Shown: piece after piece, positions 1 to 8,310 of the stretch
How positions within the stretch are numbered: the stretch's first letter is position 1
Layout: each line of letters opens with the position of its first letter
NCBI RefSeq assembly: GCF_030294945.1
Contig: NZ_AP018448.1
Coordinates: 3,224,001 to 3,288,000 of the forward strand
Length of the DNA stretch: 64,000 nucleotides
From: Streptomyces graminofaciens
GTDB lineage: Bacteria; Actinomycetota; Actinomycetes; Streptomycetales; Streptomycetaceae
Direction: 5' to 3'
Made by a program: the position numbers and the translations under genes
Notes under the pieces: model-generated
What the model was told of the DNA's origin: nothing
What the model saw: the letters and a program-made list of their open reading frames with translations, nothing else
Database searches by the model: none

Positions 1-25
1 GGACCGGGAGCGGGTCGCGGCCTGA
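1..25 (+). CDS. 3' end of an upstream gene (partial)
   Basis: Only the last seven codons (D-R-E-R-V-A-A) and a TGA at 23-25 would lie in the window. The reason to call it is the strong hairpin that follows within 25 bases. The product cannot be identified from so short a tail. Confidence 0.3.
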
Positions 26-47
26 GCCACCGAACCCCGGACCGACC

Positions 48-81
48 GGGTCCCCGGACGCCTCAGGGTGTCCGGGGACCC
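48..81 (+). terminator. Rho-independent-type hairpin
   Basis: A perfect 12-bp inverted repeat (GGGTCCCCGGAC at 48-59, its complement at 70-81) with a 10-base loop. It lies just after the presumed stop at 25 and before the promoter region of the next gene. There is no clear U-tract, as is common in Streptomyces terminators. Confidence 0.65.
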
Positions 82-191
82 ACCCGCTTCCCGGCCGGAC
101 TCACCTCCCGGCCGCGCGGCTGCCGTTCTCCGTACCGCAGGGAATACGCTGAGCCCCCACGGACCAGCGGGACGGTGTCGAAGGGGGACGA

Positions 192-584
192 GTGGGCGGG
201 TACGCGGGTGAGGACGGGGCCGTGCGGAACTCCGTCTCGGGGGACGCCGTGGTGCACGGGCACTCCGTGCAGGCGCAGGTGATCGAGTCGCTGACGTTCG
301 CCGCCCCGCAGGGCTACCGGCCGCCGGTACCGCGCCAACTGCCCTCGTCCAACCACCTGTTCGTCAACCGCGCCGCAGAACTCGGCGCGCTCACCGACGC
401 GCTGACGTCCAGTCGGCTGATCTCGGTCAGTGGGCTCGGCGGCGTCGGCAAGACCCAGCTGGTGACCCGCTGGGCGTCCACGACCGGCGCGGAGCACTTT
501 CCGGACGGGGAGTTGTACGCCGACCTGGAGCGCTCGGCCGGTGTCGCGGCAGCGGCGGAGGAGAGTGCCGGGGAGGACGGCTGA
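192..584 (+). pseudogene. Truncated NB-ARC/AfsR-type ATPase, N-terminal fragment
   Basis: The GTG at 192 has a good purine-rich ribosome site (AAGGGGGA, 181-188). The product is 130 residues: a short N-terminal region, then a P-loop (GLGGVGKTQLV) and the HFPDGELYADLE segment typical of NB-ARC/STAND ATPases of the AfsR kind. Full-length relatives run several hundred residues further, with Walker B, ARC and TPR parts. Here the frame ends in a low-complexity tail (AAAAEES) right after the P-loop region. This looks like a gene cut down by deletion, with a fresh stop. It could still be expressed as a small nucleotide-binding protein, but lacking Walker B it should not act as a switch ATPase. Degenerate 25-bp repeats follow directly. 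Confidence 0.6.
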
Positions 585-616
585 GCCGGGCGCCCGCAGG
601 TGAGCGGGTGCCGGTC

Positions 617-785
617 GGCGTCCTCGGCGTATTGCTGGTGGCGCGGCTCGCCTTATCGCCGGTGGGCGCGGCTCGCCGTATCGCTGATGGGTTCGCCTCG
701 CCGTATCGCTGATGGGCGCGGCTCGGCGTACCGCTGATGGGCGTGCGTCGCCGCACCCGTGGGCGCGGCTCGGATCTCGTCGGGT
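617..785. repeat. Degenerate 25-bp tandem repeats
   Basis: Six to seven imperfect head-to-tail copies of a unit like GGCGCGGCTCGCCGTATCGC followed by TGATG. The clearest copies start at 640, 665, 690 and 715, and end copies are degraded. The period is 25, not a multiple of three, so the array does not encode a protein repeat. Copies abut without spacers, so this is not CRISPR. Confidence 0.75.
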
Positions 786-863
786 CGGCGCCCCTTGTTC
801 AGTACGATCACCCCGTTCCGTCCTGCCCGTCCCTCACCTCCCCCGTCCCGCCGGAGAGTGGCC

Positions 864-2567
864 GTGCCCCTGCTGCCCCGCGTCGTCCAGCGTCGTCCGC
901 TGCCGAGGCGTCGTGGTACCTGGCCTGAGCCGAGGGCGCGGGTGCTGGGTGTCGCGCGGACCCTGACCTCGGCGACGCGGCTGCTGGACGTGTTGGCGCT
1001 GCTGCGGCCGGAGGACGGTATCGAGGTCGCCTACACGGTCAATCCGGGTTCGGCCTTCGCCGCCGGTCTTGAGGAGTATCTGGTCGGTGTCGGGGCGGAG
1101 TTCGTGCCGTGGCGGGAGGCCACGCGCAGGCGGTTCGACCTCGCGGTGTCGTGCACGGTGAACGCGTCGATGCGGCGCTTGGGCTGTCCGCTGATCGTGC
1201 TGCCGCACGGCGCCGGCTACAACCGACTGGTCCCCGAGACCACCGGTGACGCCGTCTCCCCCGCCGGGCTCTCCCGGCGTGAACTCATGCACTGGGGACG
1301 GGTCGTACCGGCGGCGATCGGGGTCTCGCACGAGGAGCAGATCGAGCGGCTCGCCCAGGTCTGCCCGCCGGCGGCCCCGCGCGCGCTGGTCGTCGGCGAC
1401 TGGTGCTTCGACCGGATCCGGGCCAGCTTGGAGCGGCGCGACGTCTACCGCGCCCGGCTCGGGGTCGGCGCCGGCCGGCGGCTGGTCGTGCTGCACTCGA
1501 CGTGGGGCGAGCACTCCCTGCTCGGGCGCTGCCCCGACCTGCCGCTGCGGCTGGTCGCCGCGCTGCCGGTGGACGAGTTCGCGGTGGCCGCCGTACTGCA
1601 CCCCAATGTCTGGGCCTGGCATCGCCCGCACAGCGTGTACCAGCGGCTGGCCACGGCCATGGACGCGGGCCTGATGGTGATCCCGCCGCACGAGGGCTGG
1701 CGGGCGGCGGTCGTCGCCGGCGACTGGGTCGTCGGCGACCACGGCAGCACCTCGTTCTACTCCGCGGCGGCCGACCGCGTGACCCTCCTCGCGGCCACCG
1801 GCCTCGACGAACTCGACCCGGCCTCCCCCACCGCCGACTTCGCCCGCACCGCCCCGCGCCTCGACCCCGACGGCGACCTGTACGAGCAGCTGCGGCAGGC
1901 GGCGCGTCAGCACTCCCCGGAGCGGCTGCGCCCGATCGTCGACCGACAGCTCGGGGTGCGCGGGGAGGCCGGCACGATCCTGCGGAGGTGGATCTACGGC
2001 CGGCTCGGGATCGATCCGCCCCCTGGACCGCCGCGCCCGGTGCCCGTGCCCGACCCCGAGCTGCGCCGACACCCCGCCCCGGCGACGTACGACGTGACGG
2101 GCGGGCCGGAGCCCGACGGCACGGTCCGGGTGACGCGTCGGCCGGTCGTGTCGGGCCTGGGTGAGGCGCGGGGCTTCTTCGCGCGCGCGGACCACGGGCC
2201 GGCCGGGCTGCCGCCCAAGAGCGTGGAGGTCCTGGCGCGTACGGTCGTCGACGCCGAGCTGCCGCCGGTGGAATGGGTCGCGCGTGCCGCCGAGGAGTTC
2301 CCGGATCTGAACATCGTCGTCGCGCCCCTCGACGACGACCGCTGCCTGGTGCGGCTGCGCGGCGGCCACCTCCTGGAGGCCCATGCCGTACGTCCCTGGG
2401 GTCACCCCCGCCCGCGCCTGGACGCCCTGCTTCTCGGCTGCGCCGTGAACCTCTGGTGGCTGGCCGAGACGTCCCGGGACCCGGTCGCCGACGCGGTCGG
2501 CTCGGGGCTGCGCGTCCGCACCGGCGAGCGGGTTCTGCGGGTCGAGTTCACACAGCGCCGGGTCTGA
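864..2567 (+). CDS. GT-B-fold, CDP-glycerol-transferase-like protein
   Basis: About 567 residues, function unknown. The N-terminal half has a glycosyltransferase-like layout: VLPHGAGYNRLV (a His-Gly acceptor-type loop), then VVGDWCFDRI, HSTWGEHSLLGR, AAVLHPNVWAWH, and VVGDHGSTSFYSAA, which resembles the D-x-S-S signature of TagB/TagF CDP-glycerol glycerophosphotransferases. A separate C-terminal domain of about 170 residues is not recognised. Relatives in Streptomyces are often mis-annotated as translation initiation factor 2, from my recollection; nothing here supports that. The frame is open from 759, but the proline/arginine-rich start looks non-coding. The GTG at 864 with GGAGAG at 851-856 is preferred, with GTG 858 as the alternative. 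Confidence 0.6.
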   Translation: MPLLPRVVQRRPLPRRRGTWPEPRARVLGVARTLTSATRLLDVLALLRPEDGIEVAYTVNPGSAFAAGLEEYLVGVGAEFVPWREATRRRFDLAVSCTVNASMRRLGCPLIVLPHGAGYNRLVPETTGDAVSPAGLSRRELMHWGRVVPAAIGVSHEEQIERLAQVCPPAAPRALVVGDWCFDRIRASLERRDVYRARLGVGAGRRLVVLHSTWGEHSLLGRCPDLPLRLVAALPVDEFAVAAVLHPNVWAWHRPHSVYQRLATAMDAGLMVIPPHEGWRAAVVAGDWVVGDHGSTSFYSAAADRVTLLAATGLDELDPASPTADFARTAPRLDPDGDLYEQLRQAARQHSPERLRPIVDRQLGVRGEAGTILRRWIYGRLGIDPPPGPPRPVPVPDPELRRHPAPATYDVTGGPEPDGTVRVTRRPVVSGLGEARGFFARADHGPAGLPPKSVEVLARTVVDAELPPVEWVARAAEEFPDLNIVVAPLDDDRCLVRLRGGHLLEAHAVRPWGHPRPRLDALLLGCAVNLWWLAETSRDPVADAVGSGLRVRTGERVLRVEFTQRRV

Positions 2568-2574
2568 GCGGGGC

Positions 2575-2639
2575 GCCCCCGGTGGAGGGGGCCGCGCAGG
2601 TCGGAGGCATGATGGCCGCGCGGCCGCACCCGCGCGGCC
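2575..2639. terminator. Two hairpins after the GT-B-like gene
   Basis: A small stem (GCCCCC 2575-2580 with GGGGGC 2587-2592) and a stronger one (GGCCGCGCG 2614-2622 with CGCGCGGCC 2631-2639). Together they probably end transcription of the preceding gene. Confidence 0.5.
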
Positions 2640-2640
2640 G

Positions 2641-2674
2641 TCAGGCCTTCATCGTCATCAGGCCTTCATCGTCA
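2641..2674. repeat. Exact 17-bp tandem duplication
   Basis: TCAGGCCTTCATCGTCA occurs twice head to tail (2641-2657 and 2658-2674), just upstream of the ribosome site of the next gene, so it lies in its leader. Confidence 0.8.
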
Positions 2675-2684
2675 GGGGGGACAT

Positions 2685-3248
2685 ATGAAGCGCGGCGAGG
2701 ACCCGTACAGAGCCACTCCGCCTCCGTGGGAGGGCTGGCCGTCCCACGAGACCAGTCGGCGGCGCTGGGCGATCGGGCTGAGCATTCCGATCATCGGGGC
2801 GATGGGGTGCGGCCTGGTCCTCCTGCTGGGGGTGGGTCTGATGGGCGTCCTGCTCATCGTGTCCCGGCTGTCGGTCCCGATCCCCGACGGCGAGCCCCTC
2901 GTCCTGAGCGCGGCCGAGGTCCACGGCACCTGGGTGGACGAGCAGGGCGGGCGCCTGGTGCTGAAGGCGGACGGGACGTTCACCTCGGACGGGATCTGCG
3001 GCGACTTCTCCGACAAGAACCTCGGGGATCCGGTCGCGCCGGACCTCGGCGCGGGCACGTGGGAGCACCGCACCGGGGACGACCCGAACACGGACGACAC
3101 CGTGTCGGAGGTCCACCTGGCGTTCACCCCCGACGAGGTGTGGACCCAGTACGAGGCCCGGGGCACGTCGAAGGACCCCGTCCTGTGGCAGTACATCGGA
3201 GACCCCGACGAGGGGAAGCTCTGCGTACTGGAGAGGGCGGGCAAGTAG
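2685..3248 (+). CDS. Small membrane-anchored protein with lipocalin-like tail
   Basis: 187 residues. Residues about 26-60 form a long hydrophobic membrane segment (IGLSIPIIGAMGCGLVLLLG onward). The outside part starts with L-S-A-A-E-V-H-G-T-W and GGRLVLKADGTFTSDGICGD, a pattern seen in lipocalin-like or META-type small extracytoplasmic domains of actinobacteria. Cysteines in the tail may form a disulfide. ATG 2685 has a strong AGGGGGG ribosome site. No function can be assigned. Confidence 0.75.
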   Translation: MKRGEDPYRATPPPWEGWPSHETSRRRWAIGLSIPIIGAMGCGLVLLLGVGLMGVLLIVSRLSVPIPDGEPLVLSAAEVHGTWVDEQGGRLVLKADGTFTSDGICGDFSDKNLGDPVAPDLGAGTWEHRTGDDPNTDDTVSEVHLAFTPDEVWTQYEARGTSKDPVLWQYIGDPDEGKLCVLERAGK

Positions 3249-3275
3249 GGGGCGTGGTGAACGCCCCCCAGGGGC

Positions 3276-3767
3276 TCAGCGCCCCGCGATCCCGTACGCC
3301 CGCTCCACCCGCAGCCGCAGCACCAGCCGGCGGTCGCGGACCATCGCCGCGCGGTAGTCGTCCCAGTCCGGGTGCTCGCCGCGCACGTCCCGGTAGAGGC
3401 GGATCAGCTCCTCGACCGTCTCGTCGTGCGGGTCCCGGGCCACCGGCGTGAGGTCGGCCGTGCCTTCGACGACCGTGTACGACCATCGGTCGTCGCTGGT
3501 CACGTGGTACGACACCCGGGAATCGCGGCGCATGTTGCGGGTCTTGGCGCGGTCGTCCGTGATGGAGACGCGGAGGATCCGTTCGTCGGGGTCGTACGCG
3601 TGGTTGACGTTCGACAGCTGGGGGCGGCCGTCGGCCTTGAGGGTGACGAGCACCCCGCCGTCGTGCTCGGAGAGCAGCTTCAGCAGGGCGTCCCGCGTGG
3701 CGTCGGCGTCGGTGTCGTTCGTGTCCTGGGTCACACCTTCGTCAACAGCCCGGGAGGGGTCTGTCAT
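3276..3767 (-). CDS. PPOX-class flavin/F420-dependent oxidoreductase
   Basis: 163 residues of the pyridoxamine 5'-phosphate oxidase-like split beta-barrel family. The motifs DGGVLVTLKADGRPQLSNVN and RDSRVSYHVTSDDRWSYTVVEG match the actinobacterial group that usually binds F420 or flavin and reduces small substrates in the cytoplasm. The frame is open further upstream, but ATG 3767 fits the family start and leaves the shared operator region free. It diverges from the TetR gene, whose two palindromes lie 23-59 bases upstream, so TetR probably also controls it. The substrate is unknown. Confidence 0.8.
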   Translation of the reverse strand: MTDPSRAVDEGVTQDTNDTDADATRDALLKLLSEHDGGVLVTLKADGRPQLSNVNHAYDPDERILRVSITDDRAKTRNMRRDSRVSYHVTSDDRWSYTVVEGTADLTPVARDPHDETVEELIRLYRDVRGEHPDWDDYRAAMVRDRRLVLRLRVERAYGIAGR

Positions 3768-3789
3768 TCCGCATCCGCGACCCCAGCTG

Positions 3790-3826
3790 TAGACACTGTC
3801 TACTCTCGCCTGGTAGACAGTGTCTA
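3790..3826. promoter_or_regulatory. Double palindromic TetR operator
   Basis: Two near-identical 13-bp palindromes, TAGACACTGTCTA (3790-3802) and TAGACAGTGTCTA (3814-3826), with centres 24 bp apart. They differ only at the central base. They fill the space between the divergent PPOX and TetR genes, and the last base of the second is the A of the TetR ATG. The obvious ligand is the TetR protein encoded next to it. Confidence 0.85.
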
Positions 3827-4407
3827 TGAGCGATGAGCGGAGTGCCGGGCTGCGGTCCCGGCTGGTCGACGTCGGTGTGGAGCTGGTGACGAGCGAGGGG
3901 GTGCAGGCGCTGTCCCTGCGAGAGATCGCGCGGCGGGCGGGCGTCTCGCACGGGGCGCCGCGCCGCCATTTCCCGACCCATCTGGAGCTGCTGTCGGCCA
4001 TCGCCCGCCGGGGGTTCGAAGACCTGGCGGCGAGGGGTGCCGCCGCGATCGGCGACGGTTCGGCAAGCCCGCGCGAGCAGCTCGCGACGCTGGGGCGCGT
4101 GTACCTCGACTTCGCGTTCACCAACCGTGGCATGCACGAGCTGATGTTCCGTCATGATCTGCTGGACAGCGGCAGGTTGGGGCTGCGCGAGGCGAGTCTG
4201 CCGGTCTTCGGACTGCTCGTGGACCTGGTCGGGCGGGCCCGGCCCGACGTCGACGCCCGGCATGTCGCGGGCGCGCTCCTCGCCAACCTCTACGGCATCG
4301 CCCAGCTGTGGACCTGGGGCAGCCTCCAACTCACCACGGGCGCAGTCGACTTCGCCCCACTGCTGCGGACCGCGCTGGACGCGCACCTCGGGAGGGACGA
4401 GCCGTGA
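3826..4407 (+). CDS. TetR-family repressor
   Basis: 193 residues. The N-terminal helix-turn-helix reads ALSLREIARRAGVSHGAPRR followed by HFP, a standard TetR recognition region. The C-terminal ligand/dimer domain is of the WHG type, with the signature LLANLYGIAQLWTWGSLQL. No ribosome site precedes the ATG at 3826 because the operator runs up to it, so translation is probably leaderless, and an in-frame GTG at 3820 is less likely. It begins a three-gene run with the MFS exporter (GTGA overlap) and the serine hydrolase. The arrangement suggests autoregulated, drug-inducible export; the inducer is unknown. Confidence 0.88.
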   Translation: MSDERSAGLRSRLVDVGVELVTSEGVQALSLREIARRAGVSHGAPRRHFPTHLELLSAIARRGFEDLAARGAAAIGDGSASPREQLATLGRVYLDFAFTNRGMHELMFRHDLLDSGRLGLREASLPVFGLLVDLVGRARPDVDARHVAGALLANLYGIAQLWTWGSLQLTTGAVDFAPLLRTALDAHLGRDEP

Positions 4408-5852
4408 GGGCCGCCATGGCGGAGAAGGGCGCCCCGGCGGTCGCACCCGCGCCCCACCGTCGGCTCACCCTCGCGGGCAGTGTGCTCGGCGCCGCGATCG
4501 TCGCCCTCGACGGAACCGTGCTCACCATCGCCCAGCCCACCCTGCAGCGCGATCTGGGCGCGTCCTTCGCCGAGGTGCAGTGGACCGGCACCGGGTATCT
4601 GATCGCGGTGGCGAGTCTGCTGGTCTTCGCGGGACGGCTCGGTGACCGCTACGGCCATCAACGGGTGTTCGCCTGCGGGATGTTGGGGTTCGGCGCCGCC
4701 TCCGCCGGCATCGGGTTCGCGCCCGGCGTCGGCTGGGTGATCGGGTTGCGGGTCGCGCAGGGCGTGTTCGGCGCGCTGTTGCAGCCGGCCACGCTCGGCA
4801 TGCTGCGCGCGGCCTTCCCGCCGGACCGGCTGGCGATGCCCATCGCGCTGCGGACGAGCGCCATCGGCCTGGCGGTCGTGGCCGGTCCGCTCGTCGGCGG
4901 TGTGCTGGTGACCCAGCTGGGCTGGCGGTCGGTGTTCTTCCTCAACGTCCTACCGGCGCTGGTGATGGGCCTGGCCGCATTGGCCGTCCGTGCCCCGGAG
5001 GTTCGCGGGGCCCCGGTCGGCGGGCTCGATCTGGCGGGCGCCGCCCTGCTCGCCGCTGCCTTGGCGGGTCTTGTGCACACCCTCGTCGGCATACCGGAGC
5101 ACGGCTGGACGGCGACCGGCGTACTGGTCCTGCTGTCGACCGCCGCCGCGGCCGCCACCTTCGTATGGCATGAACGGCGTGCCCCGAGCCCGCTGTTGCC
5201 GCCCGCCGTGCTGCGGTCGTCGGCGGTCGGTGCGGCCCTCGGGGTGCTGGTCGCCGCCTCGGCTGCGATGCTCGGAGCGATGTTCGTGGGCAGTTACGTC
5301 CTCCAAGGCGCGCTCGGTATGGACCCGTTGCGCACGAGCCTGACCGCGCTGCCCGGCGGTTTGGCGATGGCGGTGGTCGCGCCGGTCGCCGGTGTGCTGC
5401 TGCGCCGGTGGGGTGCCCGGCCGACGACCGTCACCGGGGCGGTGCTGCTCACCGCCGGGATCCTGGCGCTGTCGCGGATCGGGCCGGGCTCGTCGGCGGT
5501 GGCGATCGGCGGCGGATTCCTGCTGCTGGGCGCCGGGTTCGGCGCTGTGATGGTCACCGCGACCGCCGTGGTCGTACGGCATGCCCCGCCCGAGGCGGCC
5601 GGGGTCGTGGGCGGGCTCCAGCAGACCGCGTTGAACGTCGGCCCCACGCTGGGTGTGGCGGCGGCGACCACGCTGCTGCCGCTGTCCGACGCTCCGGGCG
5701 GTGTCGCGGCGGGCCCCTCGCTGCTGTCGCTCGCCGCCATGTCCGCGCTGGGGGCGCTCCTCGCTGCGCGAATGCCCCGACACGACAGCCCCGCGAGGGA
5801 TGGAAGTCCGCCGGTACGGAACCATGAAGACAAGGACGTACGGGAGCCGTGA
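4404..5852 (+). CDS. MFS drug-efflux transporter, DHA2 type
   Basis: 482 residues with about 14 hydrophobic segments, the size and layout of the EmrB/QacA (DHA2) proton-antiport exporters. Motif A appears as GRLGDRYGHQR after the second segment, and the first segment carries the family's ALDGTVLTIAQPTLQRDLG pattern. The GTG at 4404 overlaps the TetR stop (GTGA) and has GGGAGGG eight bases upstream, so the two are translationally coupled. ATG 4416 is an alternative start. Control by the adjacent TetR is very likely. The exported compound cannot be told from sequence. Confidence 0.9.
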   Translation: MRAAMAEKGAPAVAPAPHRRLTLAGSVLGAAIVALDGTVLTIAQPTLQRDLGASFAEVQWTGTGYLIAVASLLVFAGRLGDRYGHQRVFACGMLGFGAASAGIGFAPGVGWVIGLRVAQGVFGALLQPATLGMLRAAFPPDRLAMPIALRTSAIGLAVVAGPLVGGVLVTQLGWRSVFFLNVLPALVMGLAALAVRAPEVRGAPVGGLDLAGAALLAAALAGLVHTLVGIPEHGWTATGVLVLLSTAAAAATFVWHERRAPSPLLPPAVLRSSAVGAALGVLVAASAAMLGAMFVGSYVLQGALGMDPLRTSLTALPGGLAMAVVAPVAGVLLRRWGARPTTVTGAVLLTAGILALSRIGPGSSAVAIGGGFLLLGAGFGAVMVTATAVVVRHAPPEAAGVVGGLQQTALNVGPTLGVAAATTLLPLSDAPGGVAAGPSLLSLAAMSALGALLAARMPRHDSPARDGSPPVRNHEDKDVREP

Positions 5853-5879
5853 CCTGGCTCACCGGGGAGGAGAAGCACC

Positions 5880-7106
5880 ATGGAACGACTGCGCCAAGAG
5901 GTCGAGCCGCGCGAGGCCGGACTCGACCCGAAGGTCCTGGCCCACCTGGACGAGTACCTCTCCCACCAGGTCGACGACGGCCGGCTGCCCGGCTACCTCC
6001 TGTCCCTCGCCCGGCACGGCCGCGTCGCGCACCTGACCACGTACGGGCACCGGGACCTCAGGTCCCGACTGCCCGTCGAGACGGACACGTTGTGGCGGAT
6101 GTACTCCATGACGAAGCCCGTCACATCCGTCGCCGCACTGATACTGATCGAGGAGGGCCGCCTCTCCCTCGACGACCCGGTGGCGCGGTACATCCCCGCC
6201 TTCGCCGAACCCCGGGTGTACGAGTCCGGTGAGGGCGCGGACACCCGCACCCGCCCGGCCGAGCGGCCCATCCTGGTCCGTCACCTCATGACCCACACCT
6301 CGGGCCTGACCTTCGGCTTCTACTACGACCACCCGGTGGACGCCCTCTATCGCGACGCGGGTCTGGAGAACTCCGTGCGGCCGGGCGCGACTCTGGCCCA
6401 GACCTGTGACGAGTACGCGCGTCTGCCCCTGCAGTTCGAGCCGGGCACCCAGTGGAACTACTCGGTCGCCACCAACGTCCTCGGCCGGATCGTCGAGGTG
6501 GTGTCCGGGCAGGCGCTCGACGAGTTCTTCGCCGAGCGGATCCTCGGCCCGCTCGGGATGACGGACGCGGGCTTCCAGGTCACCCCCGAACAGGTCGGCC
6601 GACTCGGCGAGTTGTACGGGGAGCAGGACGACGGCTCGATCGCCCCGGTCCCGGGACTTCCCCTGCGCGGGCGCCCGCGGTTCCTGTCCGGCAGCGGCGG
6701 CCTGGCCGCCACCGCCCGGGACTACCACCGCTTCAGCGAGTTCCTGCGCCGCCGCGGCGAACTCGACGGGGTCCGTCTGCTGACCCCCGAGTCCGTCGAC
6801 GCCATGGCCACCAACCAGCTGCCCGGGGGCGTCGACATCCACTCCCACGGCAGCCCGGCCCACCGGGGCCCGGGCAATGTGGGCATCGGCTTCGGCCTCG
6901 GTGTGTCGGTGGTCGTCGACCCCGAGGTGACCGAATGTCCGTCCTCCCTGGGCACGTTCGGCTGGACCGGGGCCGCCACCACCATCTTCTGGGTGGACCC
7001 GCGCCGTGATCTGACGGTCCAGTTCCTGACGCAGGTCCGGCGGCGGACGTCCTTCTCCGTCTACCCGGAGCTGAAGCGGCTGGTGCACGAGGCGATACGG
7101 AACTGA
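5880..7106 (+). CDS. Serine hydrolase, class C beta-lactamase fold
   Basis: 408 residues of the beta-lactamase/DD-peptidase-like esterase family. The catalytic S-x-x-K is S76-M-T-K79. The second motif is Y194-S-V instead of the classic Y-x-N, and the third is F-G-W-T-G-A, replacing K-T-G/H-T-G. HTSGLTFGF is also typical. These variations favour an esterase or amidase over a true lactamase. There is no signal peptide, so it is cytoplasmic. ATG 5880 has GGGGAGGAG upstream and lies 27 bases after the exporter gene, so it is in the TetR operon. It may act on the compound the pump handles. Confidence 0.85.
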   Translation: MERLRQEVEPREAGLDPKVLAHLDEYLSHQVDDGRLPGYLLSLARHGRVAHLTTYGHRDLRSRLPVETDTLWRMYSMTKPVTSVAALILIEEGRLSLDDPVARYIPAFAEPRVYESGEGADTRTRPAERPILVRHLMTHTSGLTFGFYYDHPVDALYRDAGLENSVRPGATLAQTCDEYARLPLQFEPGTQWNYSVATNVLGRIVEVVSGQALDEFFAERILGPLGMTDAGFQVTPEQVGRLGELYGEQDDGSIAPVPGLPLRGRPRFLSGSGGLAATARDYHRFSEFLRRRGELDGVRLLTPESVDAMATNQLPGGVDIHSHGSPAHRGPGNVGIGFGLGVSVVVDPEVTECPSSLGTFGWTGAATTIFWVDPRRDLTVQFLTQVRRRTSFSVYPELKRLVHEAIRN

Positions 7107-7107
7107 C

Positions 7108-7155
7108 GGGCCGCGTACGGCCCCCGCAGTGAGCCGGGGCCGCCTTCGCCCCGGC
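7108..7155. terminator. Bidirectional terminator between convergent genes
   Basis: Two stems: GGGCCG/CGGCCC (7108-7123) and GCCGGGGC/GCCCCGGC (7133-7155). They fill the 52-base gap between the serine hydrolase and the converging saccharopine-dehydrogenase-like gene. Confidence 0.7.
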
Positions 7156-7158
7156 CCG

Positions 7159-8310
7159 CTATCCGACGCGCAAGGTGAACTCGACGCCCTCCTCCGCCAG
7201 TTCGGCCAGCCACGCCTCCGAGCGCTCCCCCGTCTCCGCCGCCCGGTTCAGTCCGGCCGGCAGCGAGCCGTCGAGGATGTGCCGGACGCCCAGGGCGAGC
7301 GGCCGGGACACCAGGCGGGCCATGGCGCTCTCCTCCGCCGTACCGACCAGGTCGAGCAGATAGCGGCCGGTCCAGCTCTCGCCCGACCCCGCCCGGACGT
7401 CGAGCGCGACTTCGAGTACGACCCGGTCGCGGTCGGCCTCCGTGGTCGGATGACGCGCCGCCAGCTCCCGGGCCAGCGCGGCGATGCGTGCGTCGTCACC
7501 GCCCCGGAGTTCCTCGAAGACCGGGGCCCAGGCGGTCAGCCAGCCGTCGAGGCGGAGGGTGCCGCGCACGAACGTCAGCGGTTTCCACGAGGGCGGCGGG
7601 GCGTACTGGTCGACGAAGGGGACGCTGTCCCGGTTGGGGTACGCCTCGAAGGTCTCGCCGTCGATCACGTGCGGGCGGGTGGCCTCCCAGGGGCGGGCGG
7701 CCGTCGTCTCGGCCCCGTCCGCGAGGTAACGGGCCGGTGAGCGCAGGGCGTTGAGCACGCCTGCGGGGGCCCAGCTGAAGCGGTACCTGAAGTCGTTCGG
7801 GACGGCCGGGACGCCGCCGCAGTACGAGGTGAGGGTGTACGAGGCGGCGGTCTCGGGGCCGATCGCCTCGCTCGCCCGCGCGATCAGGCTGTGCGCGAAG
7901 AGGTGGTCGATGCCCGGGTCGAGGCCCGCCTCGGTGAGGACGGTGACCCCGGCCGCCTCGGCCGCCGGCACCTGGTCGAGGACCGCGTCCGACACATAGC
8001 TGGAGCAGGCGAAGTGGGCCCGCGCCGCGACACAGACGGCCAGCAGCGGGCCGTGTTCCGGCGCCGGGAGCATCGACACGACGACGTCACCCGGGGCCAG
8101 CTCGGCCGCGAGCGCCTCGGGCGTGTACGCACGTGGCTCGGCGCGCCCGCTCAGGCCCAGCGCGGCCAGGGCCTCCCCGGCGCGCTCCTCGGTGCGGTGC
8201 CACACCCGAACCCGTGCGGCGGCGCCGCACAGGGACGCAAGGCCGCTGCCCGTGGACAGGCCCGCGCCGATCCAGTGGACGGTGCCGCTCGCGGGAACCG
8301 CGTCAGCCAT
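7159..8310 (-). CDS. Saccharopine dehydrogenase-family oxidoreductase
   Basis: 383 residues with an N-terminal Rossmann fold (HWIGAGLSTGSG, nucleotide loop at G15-x-G17) and a C-terminal domain of the saccharopine dehydrogenase/carboxynorspermidine synthase kind (Lys9-like). Such enzymes reversibly join or cleave an amino acid and an oxo acid through a secondary amine. ATG 8310 has GGGAG upstream and overlaps the preceding LYS1-type gene by 8 bases, so the two are co-translated. It is the last gene of a three-gene operon. The true substrate is unknown: saccharopine, a polyamine adduct or an opine are all possible. Confidence 0.8.
   Translation of the reverse strand: MADAVPASGTVHWIGAGLSTGSGLASLCGAAARVRVWHRTEERAGEALAALGLSGRAEPRAYTPEALAAELAPGDVVVSMLPAPEHGPLLAVCVAARAHFACSSYVSDAVLDQVPAAEAAGVTVLTEAGLDPGIDHLFAHSLIARASEAIGPETAASYTLTSYCGGVPAVPNDFRYRFSWAPAGVLNALRSPARYLADGAETTAARPWEATRPHVIDGETFEAYPNRDSVPFVDQYAPPPSWKPLTFVRGTLRLDGWLTAWAPVFEELRGGDDARIAALARELAARHPTTEADRDRVVLEVALDVRAGSGESWTGRYLLDLVGTAEESAMARLVSRPLALGVRHILDGSLPAGLNRAAETGERSEAWLAELAEEGVEFTLRVG

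Noticed and set aside
617..785. CRISPR array
   Set aside because: Units of 25 bp abut each other without unique spacers, and no cas genes are near.
834..2405. Long minus-strand open frame (523 codons) opposite the GT-B-like gene
   Set aside because: Arg/Gly/Pro-rich product with no motif, mirror of a well-supported plus-strand gene; a typical GC-rich shadow.
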